A stretch of DNA of 13,381 bases, taken from positions 1 to 13,381 of the forward strand of contig JACRGU010000117.1 in NCBI GenBank assembly GCA_016212245.1. Direction: 5' to 3'. A model generated the notes under the pieces. The model worked only from the letters and a program-made list of their open reading frames with translations. It ran no database searches and had not been told where the DNA came from. The translations under genes and the position numbers were made by a program. The DNA is from Nitrospirota bacterium. Its GTDB lineage: Bacteria > Nitrospirota > Thermodesulfovibrionia > Thermodesulfovibrionales > SM23-35. Below are positions 1 to 7,257 of the stretch, in pieces. The first letter of the stretch is position 1; every line of letters begins with the position of its first letter.

Positions 1-2
1 AA

Positions 3-491
3 AATTTGCTGCCAATAGGTGGAATCGGGGTGCTTATTGTGCTCGGCATTTTATCGGCTAATGCCCTTTCATCTGCAAAAACTGAACTCGCAAATTTAAG
101 GGTTCAACAGAAAGAGATGTCTTTACTCAAAGAGGAATTTGCATCACTCAAAAACAGGATGGACTCTCTAAAAAGCAGAAAGTCTCTTACTAAAATAGGA
201 GGTATTGTTCAGGCAGCTGATGAGGTTTTTGCAACTTCAGGCTTAAAAGATAAGATTAAATCTGTGAAGCCTGTTAGCAGGAGAGAGATAAAGGATGCCC
301 TGGAGGAAGAGGCCGAAGTTCAGATAGAAAAGGTAAACATGAATGAGATGATAAACATCTTTTATAAGATTGAAAATACACCTATGATTTTGTCTATAAA
401 AAAGGCAGCAATCAAGACATCATTTGAGAACCCGGAGTTACTGAATATCACAATGACCCTCTCACTCGTTAAAATTCAAGATTCAAAGTGA
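3..491 (+). CDS. gspM: GspM-like type II secretion inner-membrane protein (5' end outside window)
   Basis: The frame is open to the left edge, so the true start probably lies upstream; the TTG at position 6 is only the first possible start inside the window. The visible 162 residues begin with a hydrophobic segment (about residues 4-20 from the TTG), then a heptad-like coiled coil rich in Leu, Lys and Glu (about 25-60), then an alpha/beta C-terminal half. This layout is that of GspM and the related PilO, bitopic proteins of the secretion or pilus assembly platform. I prefer GspM because the next gene looks like gspN and overlaps it by 4 bp (GTGA). The last codons lie in a degenerate heptamer array. 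Family assignment is by architecture and context and is moderately sure. Confidence 0.55.
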   Translation, partial: NLLPIGGIGVLIVLGILSANALSSAKTELANLRVQQKEMSLLKEEFASLKNRMDSLKSRKSLTKIGGIVQAADEVFATSGLKDKIKSVKPVSRREIKDALEEEAEVQIEKVNMNEMINIFYKIENTPMILSIKKAAIKTSFENPELLNITMTLSLVKIQDSK

Positions 492-512
492 AAGATTTAA
501 AATTAAAGATCT
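471..512 (+). repeat. Degenerate heptamer array at the gspM/gspN junction
   Basis: Six consecutive 7-mers fit AARRTKH: AAAATTC, AAGATTC, AAAGTGA, AAGATTT, AAAATTA and AAGATCT. The third unit (485-491) supplies both the gspN GTG start and the gspM TGA stop. It is more degenerate than the arrays in murE, dacA and murD. Confidence 0.5.
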
Positions 513-1285
513 TCATTATTTCTATCTTCTCAATTTCAGGTTTTATATTTCTTTTCTGGTTAATAGTGATCCCGGAGGGTTTAATTACAGATATGCTCGA
601 GAGCTCTATCAAAGGTGAAAATGTTCGGATAGGGATTGAGGGTTTCAAAAAAGGTTTATTCTATAATTTCAGGATTGGAAAATTTTTATTGAATAAATCT
701 AACGATACGCTGGTGTCTATCGAAGATATTTCTGGTCGTATTAACCCCCTGTTTTTTTTCATAATGAGGTTAAACCTATCTTTCCATGGAAATATCGGTG
801 ACGGTACAATTCTGGGTAATATAAATTTGTCCAGGAATGAAAATCACATCAGTCTGAACATCAACTCTGTGAATATAGACAATATCCCTCTTCTAAGAGT
901 CATAGGCATCAAGGGGAAGGGTGTCCTGTCAGGAGATTTCAGGTTAAAAAATAGTCAGGGCGACCTTAAATTTTTCATAAAGGATGCACAACTAAAAAAT
1001 ACATCTTTTTTTGATTTCTTAGTTCCATTCAGTTTTTTTAATAGCATAAAAGGTACTATGGTTATAAAAGGTGATCTGATTGAAGTCAATTCTATTTCAT
1101 TCGAGGGTAAAGATATTTATGCAAGGGCCAGGGGAAGTGTACAGGGAAATAATCTGGACATAAAATTAGAATTAATGCCAGAAGCCTCTTTTACCGGTGA
1201 ATCACACATTTTTACTCTTCTAGGCAATTACAAGGTATCTCCTGGATATTATGTAATCCATATAAAGACTCGGCTCAATATATAG
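488..1285 (+). CDS. gspN: Type II secretion system protein GspN-like
   Basis: 265 residues starting at a GTG that overlaps the stop of the preceding gene (GTGA), which suggests translational coupling. There is a short Lys-rich N terminus, one transmembrane segment (about residues 8-28), then a beta-rich periplasmic region with repeated amphipathic strands such as GDGTILGNINLS and GVLSGDFRLK. This AsmA/GspN-like pattern fits the GspN of deltaproteobacteria and related diderms, an accessory inner-membrane component of the general secretory pathway. No catalytic motif is expected or seen. The N-terminal MKDLKLK stretch is encoded by AAAGTGA-like heptamers. A generic AsmA-domain protein is the main alternative. 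No clear terminator follows it. Confidence 0.68.
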   Translation: MKDLKLKIFIISIFSISGFIFLFWLIVIPEGLITDMLESSIKGENVRIGIEGFKKGLFYNFRIGKFLLNKSNDTLVSIEDISGRINPLFFFIMRLNLSFHGNIGDGTILGNINLSRNENHISLNINSVNIDNIPLLRVIGIKGKGVLSGDFRLKNSQGDLKFFIKDAQLKNTSFFDFLVPFSFFNSIKGTMVIKGDLIEVNSISFEGKDIYARARGSVQGNNLDIKLELMPEASFTGESHIFTLLGNYKVSPGYYVIHIKTRLNI

Positions 1286-1346
1286 TAGTCTCATTGTAAT
1301 CTATTCCCCCAGATATAGGAACTGTTATTTCTTACTTAATTTTTTC

Positions 1347-1375
1347 TTGACAATAGGTTTCTTCTCATCTATATT
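1347..1375 (+). promoter_or_regulatory. Sigma-70 type promoter of the mraZ operon
   Basis: A perfect -35 hexamer TTGACA (1347-1352) is followed by a 17-bp spacer and a -10 hexamer TATATT (1370-1375). Transcription would start near 1382, about 27 bases before the mraZ start. It lies in the only sizeable gap of the window (1286-1408). The part of the gap before 1347 shows nothing I recognise, including no clear terminator for gspN. Confidence 0.85.
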
Positions 1376-1376
1376 G

Positions 1377-1400
1377 GTGGTAAAAAGTGGTAGAAAGTGG
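1377..1400 (+). promoter_or_regulatory. Candidate MraZ operator: three GTGG boxes, 10-bp period
   Basis: GTGG occurs at 1377-1380, 1387-1390 and 1397-1400, once per helical turn; the last two are AAAGTGG. MraZ proteins are known to bind direct repeats of about 10-bp period just before their own gene (TGGGN in E. coli, AAAGTG-type in Mycoplasma). The boxes begin at the end of the -10 element and run into the ribosome binding site, so a bound MraZ ring would be placed to block transcription start. Inference: negative autoregulation of the whole operon. Confidence 0.75.
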
Positions 1401-1408
1401 AGGAAGAA

Positions 1409-1861
1409 GTGCCAGCTTTCTCTGGAAAGTACTATTACACTGTTGACCCAAAGGGAAGAATTATTATCCCTGCCCCTTTCAGAGAAATCATTTCGACTAA
1501 TTATAGCACAAAGCTATACATTGCTAATGCCCTTTTTGATCGCTGTCTCTACGTATATCCCTTAGAAGAATGGAATAGGCTTCAGGAACAGGTGCGGGCA
1601 AAGCCAAGATCAGATGAGGCGATCAGGTTCTTTATGCGAAGGGTTATTGCCTCTGCTGTTGAGGTGGAGATGGATAAACAGGGTAGGATCCTGATACCAG
1701 TAGCCCACAGGGAGGATGCAGACATAAATAGTGATGTTGTTATAGTCGGTCAGATAGAAAGGATTGAGCTCTGGGACAGAAATGAATGGGATGCTATGTT
1801 TGACCCTACAAAGATAGATAAGAAGTCTGTTGAAGAAAGACTTGCAGGTTACGGTCTTTAA
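1409..1861 (+). CDS. mraZ: Transcriptional regulator MraZ
   Basis: 150 residues with two tandem SpoVT-AbrB-like halves, each carrying the MraZ DxxxGR signature: DPKGRIIIP near residue 12 and DKQGRILIP near residue 88. MraZ forms a ring-shaped oligomer, binds direct repeats in front of the dcw cluster and represses it. I chose GTG at 1409 because GGAGGA (1399-1404) is correctly spaced before it, and the resulting start MPAFSGKYYYTVD matches the short N terminus usual for the family. A GTG at 1397 is in frame but would overlap that binding site and the operator. The stop TAA directly abuts the rsmH ATG. Confidence 0.97.
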   Translation: MPAFSGKYYYTVDPKGRIIIPAPFREIISTNYSTKLYIANALFDRCLYVYPLEEWNRLQEQVRAKPRSDEAIRFFMRRVIASAVEVEMDKQGRILIPVAHREDADINSDVVIVGQIERIELWDRNEWDAMFDPTKIDKKSVEERLAGYGL

Positions 1862-2737
1862 ATGAAAAAAATGCATCTCCCAGTTCTTCTCAGGGAGGTG
1901 ATTGAGGCGCTCAGCCCGAGGTCAGGTGGAATATATATTGATGCAACAATTGGTCTCGGGGGACATTCAGAGGAGATATTAAAGTTGATTGGTCCGGGGG
2001 GGAAGCTTATCGGTATTGACAGGGATGAAGAGGCCCTGAAAATAGCTGGAAAAAGACTTTCAGACAGGAGGGTCATCCTGAAGAGTGGAAATCTTTCAGA
2101 AATAGAAAGATTGCTATATCCACATGGAATCTCCGAGGTTGACGGCATCCTTTTCGACCTCGGTGTCTCGATGCTGCAACTAAAGAATCTCGAAAGGGGA
2201 TTTAGTTTTATTTCTGATGAACGTCTGGATATGAGGATGGATAGAAGGCAGGAAGTATCTGCGTGGGATGTTGTGAACAGATATTCAGAAAAGGAGCTTG
2301 AGCGTATTCTAAAAGAATTTGGCGAAGAGCGCCTCGCAAGAAGGATAGCAAAGGCAATAGCCAGCCACAGAAGTAAAAAGACGATTGATACCTGTTCTGA
2401 ACTATCAGGGATTGTGGAGGGTGTATACGGCAGGAGGGGAAAACTTCACTCAGCAACAAAGACATTCCAGGCATTAAGGATAGAAGTGAATAGAGAGTTT
2501 GATGAGCTCAGGGCAGGGCTTGATTCTTCGTTGAGGCTTCTAAAAAGAGGCGAAAGGTTATGCGTTATCTCCTACCACTCACTCGAAGACAGGATAGTGA
2601 AAAATTTTATAAGAGATAGCGTAAGACAGGGATTTCTCAGGGTCATTACAAAGAAGCCTGTCACACCTGGCCCTGAAGAACTTATGGTAAATCCTTCTTC
2701 AAGGAGTGCAAAACTCAGGGCAGCGGAGAAGATATGA
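1862..2737 (+). CDS. rsmH: 16S rRNA (cytosine(1402)-N4)-methyltransferase RsmH (MraW)
   Basis: 291 residues, slightly shorter than the 313 of E. coli. SAM-dependent enzyme that N4-methylates C1402 in the decoding centre of 16S rRNA. Visible family marks: HLPVLLREV at the start, the SAM-binding loop DATIGLGGHS (about residues 27-36), GIDRD at the end of strand 2, FDLGVS, ERLDMRMD, ALRIEVNREFDEL, and the C-terminal SYHSLEDRIVK and SSRSAKLRA blocks. It starts directly after the mraZ stop. A second ATG at 1871 is possible. Its last four bases overlap the ftsL start (ATGA). Confidence 0.98.
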   Translation: MKKMHLPVLLREVIEALSPRSGGIYIDATIGLGGHSEEILKLIGPGGKLIGIDRDEEALKIAGKRLSDRRVILKSGNLSEIERLLYPHGISEVDGILFDLGVSMLQLKNLERGFSFISDERLDMRMDRRQEVSAWDVVNRYSEKELERILKEFGEERLARRIAKAIASHRSKKTIDTCSELSGIVEGVYGRRGKLHSATKTFQALRIEVNREFDELRAGLDSSLRLLKRGERLCVISYHSLEDRIVKNFIRDSVRQGFLRVITKKPVTPGPEELMVNPSSRSAKLRAAEKI

Positions 2738-3060
2738 TACGCACAGGTAGCAATAAAAATATGTTATCATTTATTGTAAAGTTTTTGTGTATAGCACTCC
2801 TGCTTTTTGGTGTGTTCGGTCTTGTATGGCTCAGGTCCAGCATTACAACCTTAGAGTACAATCTCGGTGACCTTGAAAAAAAGAAGATGGAGCATATTAA
2901 AGAGAGGAAGCGGCTACTTGCCGAAAGGGCAAGTCTTTTGTCTCCGCTCCACCTTACCCATGGCTTTGTCTTTCCTGACAGAGTCAGGGTGATACATGTG
3001 AAGAAGCAGAGAGGACCTGCACCATACAGGGTTGCTCTTGAACGCAAGGGAAATGAATAA
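2734..3060 (+). CDS. ftsL: Cell division protein FtsL-like
   Basis: 108 residues: a short basic cytoplasmic N terminus, one transmembrane helix (about residues 11-31), then a coiled coil (about 36-70) of Leu, Glu and Lys heptads, and a basic tail. This is the size and layout of FtsL, a bitopic divisome protein that pairs with FtsB and helps activate FtsW-FtsI. FtsL is poorly conserved, so the call rests on layout and on the fixed position between rsmH and ftsI. It overlaps rsmH by 4 bp and ftsI by 8 bp. Confidence 0.8.
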   Translation: MIRTGSNKNMLSFIVKFLCIALLLFGVFGLVWLRSSITTLEYNLGDLEKKKMEHIKERKRLLAERASLLSPLHLTHGFVFPDRVRVIHVKKQRGPAPYRVALERKGNE

Positions 3061-4753
3061 AAAAAGGGCAATTATTCTGAATACCGTAATTATTTTCAGT
3101 TTCTTTGCGGTATTTTTGCGTCTGACAGACCTGATGATACTTAACCATAAGCGCCTATCTGAGAGGGCACGAGTACAACATATAAAGGTTGAAGACATCC
3201 AGGTGAGAAGGGGAATTATATTTGACAGGAGAGGAAGAGAAATGGCGGTAAACCTTGAGCTCGAGTCGCTTTACTGTGACCCTGAAAGCCTTATTATTGA
3301 TGATGTTGGTATAAAGAAACTTTCAATGACTATCGGCAGGAAGGCAGAAGTGATTCTATCTAAGATGCCCCAGGAGGGAAGGTTTGCGTGGATCGAAAGG
3401 AAGCTCGACTCTGATGTTGCAGGTAAGGTAAGGAGGCTTGATATCAAGGGCCTGGGTTTTCTGCCAGAAGCAAAAAGGTTTTATCCAAAAGGACAGCTTG
3501 CCTCTCATATCCTCGGTTTTGTTGGTGTGGACAACCAGGCACTTGAAGGAATCGAACTCGAATATGACGAATATCTAAAGACAACCGGGGGAAAAATATT
3601 ATTCTTCAGGGATGCAAGTGGCAAAGTCCTATCATCTGGAGTGGATATAGAGGCAAAGGGGAATAATATTGTGCTTACAATAGATGAAGGGCTTCAGTAT
3701 CTTGTCGAAAGCGAACTTGAAAAGGCGATGTTGAAATGGAGGGCTTCTGCAGCATCGGCTATCATGATGGACCCATTTACAGGAGAGATCCTGGCCTTTG
3801 CCAATATACCTGCATACGACCCGAACAATCCCATGAGGGTAAGCGGTTTTGAAAGGAGAAACAGGGCTATTACTGATTGCTATGAACCAGGTTCTATATT
3901 CAAAATAATTGTCGGAACCGCTGCCCTTGAGGAGAAGATAGTTGACCTCAACACAAAATTCGATTGTAGCAGAGGAGGTATTGAGGTTGGTGGAAAAGTA
4001 ATACACGATGCCCACAGACATGGTGTACTTACATTCAAGGAGGTTATTCAGAAATCCTCCAATGTTGGTTCTGCCATGATTGGTATGAAACTCGGGAAGG
4101 AAAGGGTTTATAAATACGCGAAGCTTTTCGGGTTTGGTGAAAAGACAGAGATAGACTTACCAGGTGAGGTTTCAGGATGGATACATCCGCCAGAAAAATG
4201 GTCAGGTACCTCTATCGGTGCTATATCAATCGGGCAGGAGGTTGCTGTAACACCACTCCAGATGCTCAGGGCATATTCCGCAATTGCGAATGGAGGTTTT
4301 CTTGTCAAACCACATGTTGTCTCTGAGATAAGGTTACCCGAAGGTCAGGTGCTTGTTTCCTTCAGAGGACATGAAAAGAAGCGTGCAATTTCCACAGAGA
4401 CAGCCGAGACATTCAAAGATATACTGAAAACTGTTGCTGAGGAAGGCGGGACCGGGCATAGTGCTTCAGTTAAGGGTAATCAGGTAGCAGGCAAGACAGG
4501 AACAGCACAGGTTATAGACCCAAAGACAGGGAGATATTCAAAAGAAAAATATGTAAGTTCGTTTGTAGGATTTGTGCCGGCTGACAATCCTAAAATGGCT
4601 CTTATGATCGTTATTTACGAGCCTAAAGGCCAGATTTACGGAGGTGTTGTAGCCGCACCTGTTTTCAAGGAAATAGCGAATCAGGCATTGTCATATCTTA
4701 ATGTGCCAAGGGAAGACAACCCTAACAAAAATTTTATACTGGTATCGAGATGA
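3053..4753 (+). CDS. ftsI: Septal peptidoglycan transpeptidase FtsI (PBP3, class B PBP)
   Basis: 566 residues. N-terminal membrane anchor (about residues 5-25), then the PBP dimerisation domain with RRGIIFDRRGREMA, then a transpeptidase domain. The active-site motifs are all present: SxxK as SIFK (Ser281 to Lys284), SxN as SSN (335-337) and KTG (481-483). The enzyme makes the D,D cross-links of septal peptidoglycan in partnership with FtsW. I chose ATG 3053 (MNKKRA, preceded by AAGGGA); an in-frame TTG at 3032 would add seven residues inside ftsL. No PASTA repeats follow the transpeptidase domain, unlike Spo-type PBPs. It overlaps murE through ATGA. Confidence 0.97.
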   Translation: MNKKRAIILNTVIIFSFFAVFLRLTDLMILNHKRLSERARVQHIKVEDIQVRRGIIFDRRGREMAVNLELESLYCDPESLIIDDVGIKKLSMTIGRKAEVILSKMPQEGRFAWIERKLDSDVAGKVRRLDIKGLGFLPEAKRFYPKGQLASHILGFVGVDNQALEGIELEYDEYLKTTGGKILFFRDASGKVLSSGVDIEAKGNNIVLTIDEGLQYLVESELEKAMLKWRASAASAIMMDPFTGEILAFANIPAYDPNNPMRVSGFERRNRAITDCYEPGSIFKIIVGTAALEEKIVDLNTKFDCSRGGIEVGGKVIHDAHRHGVLTFKEVIQKSSNVGSAMIGMKLGKERVYKYAKLFGFGEKTEIDLPGEVSGWIHPPEKWSGTSIGAISIGQEVAVTPLQMLRAYSAIANGGFLVKPHVVSEIRLPEGQVLVSFRGHEKKRAISTETAETFKDILKTVAEEGGTGHSASVKGNQVAGKTGTAQVIDPKTGRYSKEKYVSSFVGFVPADNPKMALMIVIYEPKGQIYGGVVAAPVFKEIANQALSYLNVPREDNPNKNFILVSR

Positions 4754-6450
4754 AACTTAGAGAACTTCTTCAGAACGTAGATATTATCAACGTTCTTCAA
4801 GGTTGCGATTACACCCCCTCCCTAACCCTCCCCCCTGAAGGGGGAGGGCAGGGGTGGGGGGGCCTGGATATAGATATCTCAGGCGTGTCTTATAACTCAC
4901 GGAAGGTAAAAGAAGGCCATCTGTTTGTGGCTCTGAAGGGTGAAAAATATGATGGGCATGATTTTATCAAAGAAGCGATTAAAAATGGTGCAGTTGCAGT
5001 AGTGTATGACTCTGAAATAAACTTCTCACTTCTTACTTCTCACTTCCCACTTCTTAAGGTCAGGGACAGCAGGAAGGCACTTGCCTGTATCACGAATAAT
5101 TTTTACGGGAGGCCCTCTGAGAGGCTCACAATTATAGGTATAACCGGTACAAACGGGAAGACAACGACGACATATCTCCTTAAATCTATACTTGAATCGT
5201 GGGGAAAAGAAATCGGTCTTATTGGAACAATACAATACATGATAAAGGACAAAAGTTACTCTGCATTATATACAACACCCGAGGCATTAGAGTTCCATGG
5301 ACTTTTAAGAGATATGCTCTTATCGGGGTGCACGCATATCATATCAGAGGTCTCATCACACGCCCTTGCTCAGAGCAGAGTAAATGGGACTGTTTTTAAG
5401 ACTGTGGTGTTTACAAATCTCACAAGGGATCATCTGGACTTCCATAAAACTATGGAGGATTACTTCAGGGCAAAGGAGAGATTGTTTAGAGAGCTTCTCG
5501 ATAAGGATGGGACCTCTGTAATAAATCTCGATGACCTATATGGGAAAAGATTAAACTCAAAACTCAAAACTCAAAACTCAAAACTCAAAAAGATTTTGAC
5601 ATACGGCCTTGAGATAGGAGCAGACATTATGGCAAGGGATATCAATAGTTCATTCGAAGGGTTGAGGTTCAAAATAGCATTCCGTGGCAGGAATTATAAT
5701 ATCTCATCTGCTCTGATAGGTCTACCAAATGTGTACAATATTATGGCTGCAGCCGGAGCATCAATCTCGATAGGAGTTCCATGGGACATAATTCTCGAGG
5801 GTATAAAAAATGCAGGCACCGTCACAGGCAGATTCGAAAAGGTTAATCTTAACCAGAATTTTCTGTGTATCGTTGATTATGCCCATACAGAGGATGCCCT
5901 CGAGAGGCTTATTCTTACTGCGAGGGAACTTATAAAAAAGTCATTAGTCAACCCACCCACCCACCCCTCCCCCTCGAGGGGGGAGGGCGAGGGAGGGGGT
6001 GAAAACTCCGAACTCCCCGGCCTCGCTCTGCGAAGCGGGGCAGGCCGAACTCCGAACTCATTGCCTCGTGGTATTACTGTCTTCGGTTGCGGGGGAGACA
6101 GGGATTGTGGGAAGAGGCCTAAGATGGGTTCGGTAGCAACAAAACTGAGCGATTTTGTGATTATCACCTCTGACAATCCGAGGTCGGAAGACCCAAACGA
6201 AATAATTAGAGAGATTGAAGCAGGAGCTGTGAGGAGAAACTATCTAATCGAACCTGACAGAGCAGAGGCAATCAAAAGAGCTATTATGCTGGTAGGCGAC
6301 GGAGATATTGTCCTTGTTGCAGGCAAGGGACATGAGGATTATCAGGAGATTAAAGGTGTGAGGTATAGATTTAATGACAGGGAAATATTAGAAAAGGCAA
6401 TCAAGCAAAGAATAAAAGGGAAGAATAATGAAGAAAACAGAAAGTCGTAA
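4750..6450 (+). CDS. murE: UDP-MurNAc-tripeptide synthetase MurE (meso-DAP adding)
   Basis: 566 residues, about 70 longer than E. coli MurE (495). Adds meso-diaminopimelate to UDP-MurNAc-L-Ala-D-Glu with ATP in the cytoplasm. Seen: P loop GTNGKTTT (from residue 133), TTPEALEFH, SEVSSHALAQSRV, the carbamylated-lysine site in YFRAKERLF (Lys242), GCGGDRDCGKRP, and DNPR at 475-478, the motif that marks DAP rather than lysine specificity. The extra length is repeat DNA read in frame: a GC palindrome near residues 22-40, heptamer arrays at about 91-102 and 269-280, and a composite block (palindrome, heptamers, 30-bp hairpin) at about 401-438, just before the ITVFGCGG strand. All catalytic motifs lie outside the inserts, so I judge the enzyme active. 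Confidence 0.97.
   Translation: MKLRELLQNVDIINVLQGCDYTPSLTLPPEGGGQGWGGLDIDISGVSYNSRKVKEGHLFVALKGEKYDGHDFIKEAIKNGAVAVVYDSEINFSLLTSHFPLLKVRDSRKALACITNNFYGRPSERLTIIGITGTNGKTTTTYLLKSILESWGKEIGLIGTIQYMIKDKSYSALYTTPEALEFHGLLRDMLLSGCTHIISEVSSHALAQSRVNGTVFKTVVFTNLTRDHLDFHKTMEDYFRAKERLFRELLDKDGTSVINLDDLYGKRLNSKLKTQNSKLKKILTYGLEIGADIMARDINSSFEGLRFKIAFRGRNYNISSALIGLPNVYNIMAAAGASISIGVPWDIILEGIKNAGTVTGRFEKVNLNQNFLCIVDYAHTEDALERLILTARELIKKSLVNPPTHPSPSRGEGEGGGENSELPGLALRSGAGRTPNSLPRGITVFGCGGDRDCGKRPKMGSVATKLSDFVIITSDNPRSEDPNEIIREIEAGAVRRNYLIEPDRAEAIKRAIMLVGDGDIVLVAGKGHEDYQEIKGVRYRFNDREILEKAIKQRIKGKNNEENRKS
4814..4862 (+). repeat. GC-rich palindrome P1 inside murE
   Basis: The core arms CCCTCCCCC and GGGGGAGGG form a hairpin with a small loop centred near 4837, and the pairing extends imperfectly outward. 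The right arm has four G runs of 3-7 separated by 1-2 bases, a G-quadruplex-type pattern on the coding strand. Read in frame as PSLTLPPEGGGQGWGG. A related copy, P2, lies 1.1 kb downstream. Confidence 0.85.
5021..5055 (+). repeat. Heptamer array ACTTCTC-type (x5) in murE
   Basis: Five head-to-tail 7-mers: ACTTCTC, ACTTCTT, ACTTCTC, ACTTCCC and ACTTCTT. They encode a hydrophobic stretch around FSLLTSHFPLLKV that occupies the place of the strand normally preceding the RxxLA helix of the N-terminal MurE domain. Confidence 0.9.
5554..5588 (+). repeat. Heptamer array AACTCAA (x5) in murE
   Basis: Five perfect copies of AACTCAA. Translation gives a 7-residue period, LNSKLKTQNSKLKK, in a loop between the central-domain NLDD segment and the strand ILTYGLE. 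Confidence 0.95.
5951..6000 (+). repeat. GC-rich palindrome P2 inside murE
   Basis: Same family as P1: arms CCCTCCCCC and GGGGGGAGGG around TCGA, preceded by a short CCCA tandem run. The right half again has four G runs separated by 1-3 bases. It is read in frame as PTHPSPSRGEGEGGG, a different frame relative to the palindrome core than in P1. Confidence 0.85.
6004..6060 (+). repeat. Heptamer array AACTCCG in murE, interrupted by a 30-bp hairpin
   Basis: The units are AACTCCG at 6004-6010, a unit split as 6011-6015 plus 6046-6047, one at 6048-6054 and a partial one at 6055-6060. Removing bases 6016-6045 gives an unbroken array in perfect 7-bp phase. Confidence 0.9.
6016..6045 (+). repeat. 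30-bp hairpin element, copy 1 (in murE)
   Basis: Begins CCCGGCCTCGCTC and ends GCGAAGCGGGGCAGGC; TCGC and GCGA close a 3-base loop, with more imperfect pairing outside. It matches copy 2 in murD at 28 of 30 positions. Translated as PGLALRSGAG, in the same frame as copy 2. Confidence 0.92.
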
Positions 6451-6453
6451 TAT
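6446..6453 (+). repeat. Left copy of 8-bp direct repeat flanking the hydrolase-murF-ddl cassette
   Basis: CGTAATAT spans the murE stop codon. The same 8-mer recurs at 9957-9964 across the mraY start codon. With one mismatch and one gap the similarity extends to about 15 bp (G, Y, CGTAATAT, CTAT). It may be a recombination footprint; chance is not excluded. Confidence 0.45.
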
Positions 6454-6471
6454 CTATTATTGGACATAGTG

Positions 6472-7257
6472 ATGGTTATAGAATTAGAAGGGCTAAGGGT
6501 CTTCTATGATTTTGCTGGTGAAGGAGATACCGTTATCTTGATGCATGGGTGGGGAGGAGAAGTGGCAAGTTTCAAGCCAGTTTTTGACTATCTGTCAAAA
6601 AGCTATAAGGTATACGCTTTTGATTTTCCAGGATTCGGTAAGAGTGAACTTCCTATAGAGCCATGGGGAACTGAAAACTATGGGAAATTTGTTACTAAGT
6701 TCTTTAATGCAATGGGTATAAAAAAGGCAAATATAATAGCCCATTCTTTTGGAGGAAGGGTGGCTATATGGCTGGCTGCGAATTTTCCAGAGACGGTGAA
6801 TAAACTGGTGCTTGTTGACAGTGCTGGTATTAAACCAAAGAGGACATTAAAGTACCATATTAAAGTGACAGTTGCAAAGGCTAGCAAGAGAATTTTATCC
6901 CACTCTATCTTTGGCAAATATGGTGAACGCTTACTTAATGGTTTATATCGTTTAATTGGCTCTAAAGATTATCAACAGCAAATCGGTATTATGAGGGCTA
7001 CCCTTGTTAAGATTGTCAATGAAGATCTAAGATGGCTCTTGTCAAAGATTATGGCACCTACACTACTTATATGGGGAGAAGATGATAAAGATGTGCCTTT
7101 ATCTTATGCAAAAATAATGGAAAAAGAGATAAAGGATGCCGGCCTGGTTGTTCTTGAAGGTGCAGGCCATTTTTCATACCTGGATAGATTTTCAGATTTC
7201 TGTTTAATTGTTTCAAAATTTTTTGGTGATATAAAAGGTGTTAAGAATTATGGCTAA
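6472..7257 (+). CDS. Alpha/beta-fold hydrolase, first gene of the murF-ddl cassette
   Basis: 261 residues, the usual size for a single-domain alpha/beta hydrolase. The strand-loop LMHGWGG carries the oxyanion hole, the nucleophile elbow is AHSFGG (Ser92), the acid is in WGEDD (about Asp205), and the histidine is in GAGHFSYLDR (His233), so the catalytic triad is complete. No signal peptide or membrane segment is seen, so it should be cytoplasmic. I chose ATG 6472; GTG 6469 and TTG 6460 are in-frame alternatives and none has a strong ribosome binding site. The substrate is unknown. Its 8-bp overlap with a murF variant, followed by ddl, suggests a job linked to the pentapeptide precursor or its lipid carrier, but that is inference. 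Confidence 0.85.
   Translation: MVIELEGLRVFYDFAGEGDTVILMHGWGGEVASFKPVFDYLSKSYKVYAFDFPGFGKSELPIEPWGTENYGKFVTKFFNAMGIKKANIIAHSFGGRVAIWLAANFPETVNKLVLVDSAGIKPKRTLKYHIKVTVAKASKRILSHSIFGKYGERLLNGLYRLIGSKDYQQQIGIMRATLVKIVNEDLRWLLSKIMAPTLLIWGEDDKDVPLSYAKIMEKEIKDAGLVVLEGAGHFSYLDRFSDFCLIVSKFFGDIKGVKNYG

Noticed and set aside
1347..1565. Open frame running from the promoter into mraZ
   Set aside because: It starts in the -35 box, overlaps mraZ in another frame, and resembles no protein family; mraZ is unambiguous.
3032..3052. TTG start for ftsI seven codons upstream
   Set aside because: ATG 3053 has AAGGGA before it and gives a normal cytoplasmic N terminus with the short ftsL overlap typical of this cluster.
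4814..6045. The hairpins in murE as transcription terminators
   Set aside because: No following T run, and they lie inside an essential gene with the operon continuing beyond.
4750..6450. murE as a pseudogene damaged by insertions
   Set aside because: The frame is intact through every insert and all catalytic motifs are present on both sides.
6428..6469. Short frame MKKTESRNIYYWT at the end of murE as a possible remnant of a lost murF
   Set aside because: Only 13 codons, out of frame with murE, and not similar to a MurF N terminus; no evidence of decay.
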